A stretch of 29,176 nucleotides of DNA from Owenia fusiformis (lineage: Eukaryota; Annelida; Polychaeta; Sabellida; Oweniidae): the NCBI GenBank assembly GCA_903813345.2, contig CAIIXF020000006.1:18482348-18511523 (forward strand). Direction: 5' to 3'. Both the position numbers and the translations under genes were made by a program. This document shows, piece by piece, positions 19,441 through 29,124 of the stretch. Position 1 is the first letter of the stretch. The number at the start of each line of letters is the position of its first letter. The notes under the pieces were generated by a model. That model saw only the letters and a program-made list of their open reading frames with translations, was not told where the DNA came from and searched no databases.

Positions 19441-19515
19441 TTCTTTTTTCAGTAAACTGTTCGTCCTGCGAAGCGTCATCGCTGCAACGAGCAAGAATAC
19501 GATCACAATCTTCAT
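19441..19515 (-). CDS. Small secreted cysteine-rich peptide, signal-peptide exon
   Basis: The 25 codons starting at ATG 19515 read MKIVIVFLLVAAMTLRRTNS followed by LLKKE: a basic N-terminus, a strongly hydrophobic core and a polar end, as in a secretory signal peptide. A GTATGT donor follows GAA in phase 0, and the next coding block on this strand, at 16098, also begins in phase 0. A CATTTCAG acceptor at 19547-19548 suggests an upstream non-coding exon; AAG|GTATTT at 19756-19754 is a possible donor for it. If read through, the frame continues 72 codons without further features, so I treat the part beyond 19441 as intron. Pairing with the exon at 15907 is inferred from strand, phase and content. 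Confidence 0.6.
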
Positions 19516-19546
19516 TGCGTCTCGAAATTGTAGGACTGGTGGTTAA

Positions 19547-20261
19547 CTGAAATGTTAAAGACTTGTGCATTCGAGTTATCAAATAATATACGTTTTGTTA
19601 TGATCAAATAATTACTGTAATACTGGTTTTGCATTGAATTATAGATACAATTATTCGATCAAATTGACAATAAGCACGGCATAAAAATTACACATTTGTT
19701 TTTTATCGATAAAATAATCAAATATGTATGACAGTCAGAGAAAATACATAAATACCTTTCATTCAAGCTGTGTCGGTGGATAATCGTAAGGGCAGTTAAT
19801 AGTTATACACCCGGAGACCTAAAATTATTGCCATACGTAAAACCTTTTTAAAACAGCATTTAGATCATTTAAAAGCGTTCGTAATCAATGATTTCCAGCC
19901 CTCTGTGAAGTTTGAAAAAATAAAAATATCTGGGTGGCATAACAAAATGATGTGGATGTTTGAATTACGTTCGAGAGCTAGTAAACACGGATTGTGTTCG
20001 AAAGACTTGTTCGCCGTGGGGGGGGGGGGCATGCTATTTTTCATAAAAACACTGAGAAAACAAATTATTGCAAATTATTTTGAACTCATATATTTCGTTA
20101 TTACATGTCGCACGAAACTGGGGACAATTAGCGTAACATAATGGCGTCAAAATACCCAAACAAAACAATGGGCAGTATAGGGCGCAAAGAGACTTATAAC
20201 GTCAAAAACGACAAGCGTTACATTTTGTAAAGTTTAGTCAACCTAAAAATAAGTCTTCTCC
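19547..20261. other. Upstream region of the peptide gene, nothing firm
   Basis: May contain a 5' non-coding exon of the - strand peptide gene (around 19756-19800). A run of ten G lies at about 20020. The + strand open frame at 19905-20141 has no recognisable domain. Confidence 0.4.
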
Positions 20262-20387
20262 ATGGGAATAATATCTAAGTTATACAAAGGTGGAGCAAAA
20301 TCCAGATTGGCGAAGGAAAATTACAGAGACATTACATTACTACCTGCCTTGGAAAAGTTATGGGAAAAACTAGTTCGACAACACTTA
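20262..20387 (+). pseudogene. Non-LTR retrotransposon reverse transcriptase fragment
   Basis: About 42 codons read GIISKLYKGGAKSRLAKENY, then RDITLLPALEKLWEKL. This is the N-terminal block of LINE-type reverse transcriptases (..I.P.YKGG.K....NYR.ITLLP...K..EKL), lying before the catalytic YxDD region. The frame then runs into unrelated residues and a stop at 20507; finger/palm motifs are absent. It is a dead fragment. Confidence 0.8.
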
Positions 20388-21882
20388 TGTTTTGTGTGTG
20401 GGCAGTCAACGATAATCATTGTTTTATCCCGGTTATATGACCTCGGCAATTATAACAGAACCGTACTAAACGAAAAACGCCCAGGCTCAATAAAACCGTG
20501 CAATTGATGTCGCCCGTAGATTTAAATACTATATCAGCATGTAAGAAAGAGACCAACGGTTTTTGCTATTCAGCAGGAACAATATCTATCAGAAAAAGTG
20601 AAAAAAGCTTGGATTTGCCTTTGTATCTTAAAAGAAATCTTGCTTGAATATGTTGTTTTGAAACATTCGATACTGTCGCTTTTTTAAATTTGACCTTATA
20701 CGTGTTTTTATTAATCTTTTTCCATGAAGTCCTTGGCTAAGCATGAACTAGTTTTATCCTATTTATTACTAATATCATTCAAGCACAATATTTTTCTCAT
20801 GAAAAATTGGTAAACAATTTTTTTCAGTGAGTTACAGGCCTGTCGCCACTTTCATTAAAAAATGACATCCCTACATTACACGTCAATTTAGCAATGATCA
20901 ATACATAACTGTCTTATCTGAAAATAATAACCCATCAGCGTTCCTTTTTTACAAAAATAGCAAACATTTGATAACACAAAAACGTTGAGACCACTGCCCA
21001 ATAAGCATTTGCATTTCAATTTTTCATGCGTATGGATAAGAAGAAACATACGTTATTGCGTTGTAGTTCAAAATTAGTAAGTGTGTATCAATCGTGAATG
21101 CACGCATACATTGTGGGATCCACAGCCTTTACTATCCTTTTGGAATAGTTCAGATCTCAAAAACGTTAGGTAAAGAGGGACTCTGATAAATCAGAATGGC
21201 ACGCATATGATTCCTTATACATTGTTGTTATCTATATTAATGATAATACAAAGCCATGACATTTTAAACGATAATAAAGAATATAAATGTTCTTAAAAGA
21301 AACATACGTTGTAGAAACATTCGTTACAAAGTTATATGAAAATAGCATTTTGAACCTTGCAAGTACCTTTTTGCTAAGCTGTAACGTAATTGTGAACGTC
21401 AGGAACTAAAAACGGGGCGCATTTCGAGTGATCCGACGAAATTTCGTTCCTAATCCAAAATAGGTAGGGTCCACTTCAATTTTACATTATGTTAACAAAT
21501 GTCAATGAGTGCATTCAAATTTTGTCAGCATGTTTATTAATACTAAACTTCTAAGAATAGAAAACGACAATTATGTATGATGTCTGATGATTCAGCTATA
21601 TTTTATTAGGTAGGAAACATACGCTACCATATGTAACATATGTTTCAGAAATTCTCTGTGTGATAAATGGACTGTATCCAACACTAAATAGGATCGCAAG
21701 TAATACAAAATTGTTGAGATAGAACTAAAAAGAAAACTGGAAGCATATCCAGCGTAATGTATTCAATTGATGATTATGTTGCTACCATTTATTTTTACGC
21801 AGGGCGTTCATAAAGATTCTGTAAGTAGATGACAAAGACAATCACTGCTACTGTGCTCTTCAAACTAGTTACCACGTATCAG
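20388..21882. other. Intergenic, no gene recognised
   Basis: AT-rich DNA with no supported exon. Its only visible pattern is the recurring GAAACATACG motif, described separately. Confidence 0.5.
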
Positions 21883-22820
21883 TTTCGGTAAAAAATGTAG
21901 GAACCCCCGGGGATGGGAACCTTGAAGTAACAACTTTTATTTTTTCCTTATTTTTAAATTTAGGTAGATTTTCCATGGAACGGGTAAAAATGACAGATCT
22001 TAACCTTTTTGATGTTCAGTTTACGTAACAAAAGTGAGGTATATCGATGACTCTCTCGTCTTCTTAACTATTTGTTCGCAAACATTTGGATTTTCCTAAA
22101 GATATACTACTGACACATGTTTATGATAAAAAAATGTTGGAGGATTCTGCCTACAACTCATAAAATAAGGAAAAAAGCGTAACGTCGAGGTTCCGGCATT
22201 TTGTTACCGAAATGGACCCTAGTTATATTAGAGTAAAGTACCAGTGACAATAAAGTTGAAGTTTAATGCATGCTGCAGAAAAAAAAAATGTTGCATTTGC
22301 AAACAACAAATGATATTCTCGGCGTTCAACATGATAATGTTGTGTTAGATTGACGAACCTGTCCTGTCCGGCAAGTTTGCAGGGATGTATGGTTTAGACA
22401 AGTATGATATGGAAAATATAGAACAGATCTTTCTGTAAATGAAACATACATAACAAAGATATTTTGTAAGCTACAGTTAAGTGATGAATGCAACTTTGAG
22501 AATCTATTAGAATAAAAAGCGTTGTTTGACTTTATACCGATCCAAATAAACATTTGTACAGAAAGACGATTTATAGATCTGACACAAAGACTCTTTTTAC
22601 AAGAATGATAAGATCAAAAAAAATTCTCATGAAAACGAAACATACATCAGCAAAGACGTGTTGCAAGCGCGATGTTGTGAATGCGATTTTGAGTACATAT
22701 AGAATTATACTTGAACAGAAAGCTTCGTATGACTATCTCCTAAACAGACATATATGAGATGTTATATATAATAATAATAGAGCTATTTGATCACGGTTCA
22801 CAAAATGTAACATACGTTAT
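21045..22820. repeat. Scattered GAAACATAC motif repeats
   Basis: GAAACATAC occurs near 21053, 21300, 21617, 22441 and 22639, with TAACATACG near 22808. The copies at 22441 and 22639 share about 65 bp of flank (CATACAT..CAAAGA..TTGTAAGC..TGAATGC..TTTGAG), about 200 bp apart. It looks like a very old tandem or dispersed repeat. Confidence 0.45.
21883..22212. repeat. 330-bp foldback element
   Basis: TTTCGGTAAAAAATG..GGAACC at the left (from 21883) and GGTTCCGGCATTTTGTTACC with GAAA at the right (to 22212) are imperfect inverted arms of about 70-80 bp that also include CTTTTTTCCTTATTTT-like tracts. No coding sequence inside. Confidence 0.6.
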
Positions 22821-23137
22821 CTAGATTTTTTGTTTAATTTGGAGGAGAATGTATATTTTTGTTGATACCAGCCTATTTCCTTATTTTGAAATGATATGTA
22901 TCCATGGTCGAAATACAAAAAAATGCGTAGCTAGACTGGAAAGTAATTATTATGCATCATATGACAACAAAATAAGGACAATTTTAATAAAGTCGGTACT
23001 AAGAATAAAAGTTCATATTTTTTGAAGAAAAATGTCTTCATTATTTTCCAGAAGGGTAAAGTTTATGCAATATGTGTCTAAAATGTTAAATCAAGGCAAA
23101 GTTGATCGTTGAACTTTTATTTCTAAAACCGTGTATA
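22821..23137. other. Nothing recognised
   Basis: AT-rich sequence with no exon or clear repeat, up to the TA that flanks the foldback transposon. Confidence 0.5.
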
Positions 23138-23139
23138 TA

Positions 23140-23781
23140 CAGGGTGTCCCGAAAGTATGGGGCCCCCCCTAGGCAGACATATACCAGTGTTGTCATAGTA
23201 TGTGTCATATATCATTTTAAAGCTTATCCAAAGTTTCATTGATTCTCCAAGTATCATGGTTCAACTCTCAAATGTGAAAAAATTACAGGCATTTCAAAAT
23301 TTAGTGTTTGGTCAAAATTAAGTTCAATTTTACACCAAATCACTAGTCAATGTGTCCTCCTGGGCCATCTTAACAGCAGTAATTCTTTTCGGGTCAGATG
23401 GATATTGAGTTGGAAAAAGAGAACGATGAGGGTAGAAACTCTAGGGAAACTCTTCTAAAGTGCCTTAACAGGTTTTAAGAGGGTTATAAAATTCCACACC
23501 CCTATTTGAAGGGCTTTTAAGGTCATATCTGAAAATAATTGCTGCTGTTAACATGGCCAAGGGGGTCTCATTGACCCATAATGTGGTGTAAAATTGAACT
23601 TTATTTTGACAAAACACTAACTTTTAAAATGACTGTAACTTTTTCTCATTTGGGAGTTAAACCATGATACTTGGCAAATCAATGTAACTTTGGATAAGCT
23701 TTAAAATGATATTTGACACATACTATGGGGACACTGGAATATGTCTACCTAGGGGGGGCCCCATACTTTCGGGACACCCTG
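23140..23781. mobile_element. Long-arm Tc1/mariner-type foldback transposon
   Basis: CAGGGTGTCCCGAAAGTATG at 23140 is repeated inverted at the right end (to 23781), with TA on both sides (23138-23139, 23782-23783). The inverted arms extend about 230-250 bp each with moderate divergence; shared inner tracts include GCTTATCCAAAG, CATGGTT and TTTTACACCA. The CAGGGTGTCCC end and TA target suggest the Tc1/mariner superfamily. No transposase remains. Transcripts could form a long double strand. Confidence 0.88.
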
Positions 23782-23783
23782 TA

Positions 23784-24827
23784 TGTTCCACTGTCTTGAA
23801 ACATTCGTTACATTTGACATGCCTCCGAAAATTTAAATAATCAAAAAAACTAACTTAATATTTCAGAAAGTGTAAACAAAAAAGTAAAATAGTCATATTT
23901 AGCGACATTTTTGTGACACATTTATCAATTAAAGTCATTGTATTTCTAAATTTCCAGGGAATGTATATAGCCAGCTTTTCAGGAACACTTTTCTTTCTCA
24001 AGTTTTGTTGCTTGTGCATTTTAATTTCTTTCTTTTGCTGAAGTTATATTAAATAGATTACCAAAAGTTTTGTGATCGGAGTGAGTCAATATTGCTATTC
24101 GCTGAACTTCAGTGGTGCAATAGTGAAGTTCATGTTCCAAGTTATATGATACGTGTGGTTGAAGAAAGAATGTAAATGATATCGTTTTAAATTTCAAAAT
24201 ATTTGATATGTCATAGTACACGGTACACAGCTGCAAAAGTTGATCAATACAGGGTACAAGGAATGTAAATTGTCCAATAGTACAGGGAGCGAGAAAATCA
24301 GCTTATTATACAGACATACTATGTCCCGATCTCATGTACATTTACGTTGCAAACAGTGAAAACAATACCAAAAGGCCGCCTGTTGATGCTTTGAGGTGTT
24401 ATCAATTGTTATTTAATCTAAATAAAGTAAACATTATTTTGTAAATTTAGACACGGGCTTTCAGGTCGAATATGCATTTTAGTCATTAAATTAACAAGAA
24501 CGCTAGATTATACGTGTTACTAGGGTATCAAATTAAAATGAAATAACGAAATTAAAATTATCATGAACACGTTAATGATAAATGAGTATCTGCTATCAGT
24601 ATTAATGACTATCCTCTATTCAGAATAATTAAAATTGCTTGAACTACATGTGAAGATTCTTTCTATATAACCCCTTGAATGGTCTTATTCACTACCGTCC
24701 TCATAAAACGATCATTTAAAATATTATGTTCAAAATACTATCATGCCACGACTTGAGAGCATTTTGTTCTTCACGATTTGCTGTAGCGCTGATATGACGT
24801 CGTATTTCTCTATTATTGTAAAAAGTC
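23784..24827. other. Intergenic, no gene recognised
   Basis: No supported exon. The - strand open frame at 24021-24236 has no signal peptide, domain or good acceptor. It lies in the 3' flank of the putative cysteine exon at 24828. Confidence 0.5.
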
Positions 24828-24992
24828 TTATACGACGTACGTGTTGAATGTCAGATGTTTTTGGATGGTATCTGCTCCAGTGATTTTACATTTACTCATG
24901 AAACGCTCATCACAAGACACCTCGAAACAAACATTATCCTCTTTGTGACATGAGGAAAAATGTTTCACAATATGTGAAGTAAAGATACATTT
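24828..24992 (-). CDS. Possible second cysteine-rich peptide exon (divergent relative)
   Basis: On the - strand, after GTCGTCCCAG, 54 codons and a TAA read KCIFTSHIVKHFSSCHKEDN, then VCFEVSCDERFMSKCKITGA and DTIQKHLTFNTYVV. The five cysteines and the C-HKEDNVC, CDER..C and GADTIQKHLTF blocks echo C-LKEGDLC, CMEERLEC and GATIYKRCSF of the exon at 15907, so I read it as a diverged paralogue in the same orientation. The sixth cysteine (KRC) is replaced (KHL) and the loop between the third and fourth cysteines is shorter. No matching signal-peptide exon was found upstream to 26 kb. It may be a decaying copy, part of a longer gene, or a chance frame. Confidence 0.4.
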   Translation of the reverse strand, partial: KCIFTSHIVKHFSSCHKEDNVCFEVSCDERFMSKCKITGADTIQKHLTFNTYVV

Positions 24993-25860
24993 CTGGGACG
25001 ACTTTTTATGCATCTTAAAATTTTAGAAAAACAATTAGTTCACAAAATACAGTTGAATAACATACTGGAAAACGTATCCACATATAACACGATGACACGC
25101 AGTTTAAATAACAGTTAATTTTTTTTTTTGTTACATTGAATGTAACATTTTCGAAGGGAAACTTACATGCTCCCTGTGCGTTGATGGATTTACTGAAACG
25201 TATCGTGTATTGCATTCGAATTTTCAAATGAATGATTCAAATCCGTGTCATAGCATGAAATAAATTTTGCTCGTAGACGTCGACGAGAGTTATTTTTATC
25301 ATTTTTCAAAATTAAAGTAAAGGAAATGCTTACCTGTTTGAAGTAACATGTTTTTTAATCGGCGTATAGACTATCCAGGATATTTATTCTAAACCATCGT
25401 TTAAATTGAAACGTTATAATGGAACAACTATCATTTCGAATATCCCATAAAACACCCCTATATACATTTAGAAAGGATTTCCCAGTTGAACATATTGAAC
25501 GTGTTGTGTCTACAACCATCTAGAGGGAAGGGCTACTACTAGATCTTTCTTGTAGAATGCCGAATCTTGCCTACCCTTTTCAATCAGTTCGTAAATCATC
25601 TCGCTGTTTTTTCATTAATAATGTTTTTTAATACATGTAATAACAATAACTTAACAATGGAGGATACATTCATTCAACTTCAAATGCGCACACCTCTCTC
25701 CGATGCTCGCACTATCACGCCTAATCATCGAATACATACAGTGACAAAATATACGGGTGTACACTTAAACTGTACGTTACCTCGTTTGAAGCAAAAATTG
25801 TGATGTAGGTTTAAAAGATTTATTTTAGGAATATTAAGTATTATCACATGCTCTGTAAAA
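24993..25860. other. Upstream of the second cysteine exon; no clear exon
   Basis: On the - strand there are good donors CAG|GTAAGC (25333) and CAT|GTAAGT (25168), which could belong to 5' exons, but no signal peptide precedes them. The + strand frame at 25567-25803 shows no domain. Confidence 0.35.
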
Positions 25861-25962
25861 TTCCAATAATCTGATTGGTTGATTACCGTGTGAGTTTTCC
25901 CGTCTCACACGGCCGTCTCACACGTTACTAGAGGCAACCAGTGATGATCAATAGCAACGATG

Positions 25963-26054
25963 TGACGTCACTGATTATATCACTTCTAGCTAAGGAAAAC
26001 AATATGACGTCATACTATTTCACAAACAAGTACGAATACAACGGTATGACGTCA
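25963..26054. repeat. Three TGACGTCA palindromes at exact 42-bp spacing
   Basis: TGACGTCA occurs at 25963-25970, 26005-26012 and 26047-26054. The 42-bp unit is a degenerate tandem repeat; copies 2 and 3 share more (TATGACGTCATA..TTTCA). The octamer is the full cAMP response element bound by CREB/ATF factors. In the + frame that is open from 25941 the same unit gives three 14-residue repeats, so it could be either a binding array or part of an old coding repeat. Confidence 0.75.
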
Positions 26055-26111
26055 TATTGTTTCAAAGCGAAATCAAAAATTATAATAGTTACCAGAAGTA
26101 CTGAACACAAT

Positions 26112-26299
26112 CAAGGAGGATTGGCTCCCAGAATGCAACACCGATATTCTGCAAAACAATCACCTAGCGATAGCTTTGTTGGAGAGTATCGGGTCATTCT
26201 CCATGCAGTCGTACAAATTATACAGACACGAATAGCAAATGACGCATGCGTGGAGATTAAAGAATATCGAGTTGGAATCCTGGCTTCCAATCCTCCTTG
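26112..26299. repeat. Inverted repeat of 13 bp perfect, about 39 bp imperfect
   Basis: CAAGGAGGATTGG (26112-26124) pairs with CCAATCCTCCTTG (26287-26299), and the similarity continues inward to CGATATTCT. It explains why frames are open on both strands here (25941-26345 + and 26111-26326 -), neither of which I accept as a gene. Confidence 0.6.
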
Positions 26300-26363
26300 G
26301 AACACAATCATAACTGACCAAATCAAAATGCTTCAAAATTCCTAGACATGTGATAAAATCGTC

Positions 26364-26502
26364 ATCACACGTTTCAGCTTATGTGATACAGGAAATATTC
26401 CACTCGGGTAACAATGTATCACCACTCAAGCTTCGCTTTCGTGGATGATACAGTATTACCTTTCGTGGAATATTTCCTGTATCACATGCTGAAACGTGTG
26501 AT
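26364..26502. repeat. Near-perfect 140-bp hairpin
   Basis: ATCACACGTTTCAGC through GGAAATATTCCAC (26364-26403) is complementary to GTGGAATATTTCC through GAAACGTGTGAT (26465-26502), about 38 bp with a couple of mismatches. The inner sequences (GTAACAATGTATCACCAC against GTGGATGATACAGTATTAC) also pair, leaving a short loop near 26430. Could be a foldback element or an RNA hairpin. Confidence 0.8.
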
Positions 26503-26516
26503 AACTGATAGTATTT

Positions 26517-28229
26517 CATGTTTAATTACATGTGCATGCTCTTGGCAAGACTTTTAACTTTCTAATTATAACATTAACAGATTCTCAAGCAAAGCACGAC
26601 TTTTTCTCGGCAATTCCAACCACCATGTGAATATAACCAACATTTTCCAACCGATCAATTATGTGGTGGAATTACCCAGAAAAAATTCGAGCACTGCTCG
26701 AGAATCTATTAACGTAATTAGGAAGTTAACAAGACACACAGTGATAAATATCGCACTTTGAAGAGCAAACTGGCCACCATGCAATTTACCCAGCATGGCC
26801 AAAACCTAATCAGACCTTGGCACTAGTCTGCTCTTCCATCTGTAAACATTTCAAGTTGACAAGGTTAGCGGTTTTCCTGCAATTTTGATGACAAGAATTT
26901 ATTTGTAGTCTTGAACTTTGGGAAAATTTAGATAACATTGTTTGTGACCTAATTTGATGACCTTCGACCTTGAAAATTTCACTTTTTCAGACCTCAGTAG
27001 GTCTTTTGTAATTAGCTGACCTAAATTTAAATCCAAAATATCAATTTAGAAAATCAAATTTTTGACCTTTTCAAGGCCACTGAATGTCAACGAAAGGTCA
27101 AATCTGAAATCTAAGGTCAGATTTGAACTTCTGAGAACTTGTAGATGTTTTTTAAAAAAAAAATTGGTCAATTTGGAGCAAGTTGAAAAATTCAAAATGG
27201 CCGCCAAATTGAAAAATTCAAAATGGCCACCATGTAATTCAGCTAGCATACCCAAAACCTAATCAGATCTTGGCAATAGTCTGTTCTTGCATCTGTAAAA
27301 ATTTCAAGTTGAACGGATAAGTGGTTTTCCTGGAATTTTGATGACAAGATTTGTTGAAAAATTCAAAATGGCCACCACCTAGTTTACCCAGCATGCCCTT
27401 AACCTAATCAGATCTTGGCACTAGTCTGCTATTGCATGTGTAAAAATTTCAAGTTGAACAGGTTAGCGGTTTTCTTGGAATTTTGATGACAAGAATTGAT
27501 TTGTAGTCTCAAACTTTGAGAAACTTGGATAACATCATTTGTGACCTAGTTTAATGACCTTGACTTTCGACCTTTAAAATTTCACTTTTTCAGACCTCAG
27601 TAGGTGTTTTGTAATTAAGCTGACCTAAATTTAAATCCAAAATATCAATTTAGAAAATCAACTTTTTTGACCTTTTCAAGGTCACTGAAGGTGAATGAAA
27701 GGTCAAATCTGAAATCTAAGGTCAGATTTGAACTTCTGAGAACTTGTAGATGTTTTTAAAAAAAAAATTTGGTCAATTTGGAGCAAGTTGAAAAATTCAA
27801 AATGGCCGCCAAATTCAAAAATTCAAAATGGCCACCATGTAATTCAGCCAGCATACCCAAAACCTAATCAGATCTTGGCAATAGTCTGCTCTTGCATCTG
27901 TAAAAATTTCAAGTTGAACGGATAAGTGGTTTTCCTGGAATTTTGATGACAAGATTTGTTGAAAAATTCAAAATGGCCGCCACATAGTTTACCCAGCATG
28001 CCCTTAACCTAATCAGATCTTGGTACTAGTCTGCTCTTGCATCTGTATAAATTTCAAGTTGAACAGGTAAGCAGTTATCCTGGAACTTTGATGACAAGAT
28101 TTAGTTTATGTCCCGCCCGCCCGCACGCCCGCACGCCCGCCCAACAGCACAAGACGACGACAATATAGCACTTTTTCAAAGTGCGATAAAAAAAGTCTTG
28201 CCAAGAGCATACACCTGAAATTAAACATG
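26517..28229. mobile_element. 1.7-kb element: 39-bp inverted ends around ~600-bp tandem repeats
   Basis: The ends CATGTTTAATTACATGTGCA.. (26517-26555) and its complement (28191-28229) match at 36 of 39 positions and share GCTCTTGGCAAGACTTTT. A second inverted pair, ATCGCACTTTGAA (26750-26762 and 28175-28187), lies inside. The core has about 2.2 copies of a ~600-bp unit, itself containing a ~145-bp subunit starting ATGGCC[AG]CCA and including CCTAATCAGATCTTGGCA (near 26773, 27221, 27370, 27826, 27972), plus AGGTCA-rich tracts shared with 17.4-17.9 kb. No transposase. The plan (inverted-repeat flanks, tandem core) recalls tandem-core elements known from bivalves, but the family is not established here. 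Confidence 0.75.
28112..28142 (-). repeat. GC-rich simple repeat with G-quadruplex potential
   Basis: CCCGCCCGCCCGCACG.. gives six GGG runs on the - strand with short loops, inside otherwise AT-rich DNA near the right end of the 1.7-kb element. Confidence 0.7.
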
Positions 28230-28231
28230 AT

Positions 28232-28505
28232 ACACATCATATACCTTAGATAAAACTTTTAAAACCTACATCACAATTTTGGCTTCAAACATGAAAACGT
28301 ACACCTAAAGTGTATGCCCGTATATCTTTACTCATTGGATAAGTTCATGTTTGGAGGGCAAGGGATGATAAGATGCACAAACAGGTATGCACGAGGAATG
28401 AAACTTAATTAAGGTTTCATTTAAAAATCGAACACCCCGAGCCCCGTCTCCCTATTAGGATTACGTCTGAAGTCCTGTTATTATAGAATTTCTATTTACA
28501 GGCAG
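28232..28505. other. Nothing recognised
   Basis: AT-rich DNA between two mobile elements. No exon or repeat is apparent. Confidence 0.5.
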
Positions 28506-28860
28506 TACGAGGGTTGTCCCAGAAGTAATGCACTATATGCTCTAACTTTATCAATAATTGATATTTTTCCATGAAATTTTCAGTAAATCTTCCTTAGAGA
28601 CATTTTGATTATTCTGGAAAATTTCATGTTGACTGATAAAACTATATTGATGTTATAATAAAATTAAGTTGGTGAGTTTGGGTAGGGCGGGGCAGGTTAT
28701 ACAGTCACGTCAAAAGGAATAAAAAAATTGAAAATATGAAATAATTAATCAACAAATACCATTTGGTGTAGCTATAAGAAGTATGCTCAAAAAACATTTT
28801 AAGATAGTCAATTACTATGAGCACATCCTAGATTTAATGGATGTATATTATACAGTGTCC
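28506..28860 (+). mobile_element. Mariner-like element ends, possibly nested
   Basis: TACGAGGGTTGTCCCAGAAG at 28506 is typical of a mariner terminal repeat. TATACAGTCACGTC (about 28699) and TATACAGTGTCCCACTTCAC (about 28850) look like ends of other TA-targeting elements. No complementary partner end of the first is present in the window, so it is truncated, interrupted or continues beyond the edge. Confidence 0.5.
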
Positions 28861-28896
28861 CACTTCACATTTTCTCAAAATATTGCCCTTTGCATG

Positions 28897-29124
28897 TTAT
28901 GTACTTTTGATGCCTGTCAGGTCAAACACTCTCGGCAATTTCTTCCACCGTGACTTGTGGAGTTTTTGCCTCTCATGTTTGGAGTTGTCATACAGGGTCA
29001 AATCGTCTCTTTTAAATCTCTTCTGCCACCCCATAATTGTAGTTCTATCTGGTATATACTCCTTATATACTTTCTTCATGGTAGCATTGTTTTGCGTGGC
29101 TGTGAGTCCAAGTGAAGTATGAAA
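28897..29124 (-). pseudogene. Probable Tc1/mariner-family transposase remnant (DNA-binding part)
   Basis: An open stretch on the - strand reads LTATQNNATMKKVYKEY, then IPDRTTIMGWQKRFKRDDLT and LYDNSKHERQ. The order (regularly spaced basic helix, ..TTI..W.KRF, acidic-Leu linker, Ser..His.R) resembles the helix-turn-helix domain of Tc1/mariner transposases. It opens just after a stop at 29127-29125 and closes at 28897 before any DDE motif. It lies next to a TACAGTGTCCC-type end at 28852. Recognition is by layout only. Confidence 0.45.

Noticed and set aside
22326-22757. Opposed open frames (22326-22553 - and 22554-22757 +)
   Set aside because: They lie over the GAAACATAC repeats and show no domain.
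24021-24236. - strand frame as a further member of the cysteine peptide family
   Set aside because: Only two cysteines, no signal peptide, no convincing acceptor.
26111-26326. 71-codon - strand frame
   Set aside because: Open on both strands because of the inverted repeat; no domain or splice context.
27062-27262. Open frames on both strands in the tandem repeats (also 17433-17697)
   Set aside because: Produced by repeat composition; shared by non-coding copies.
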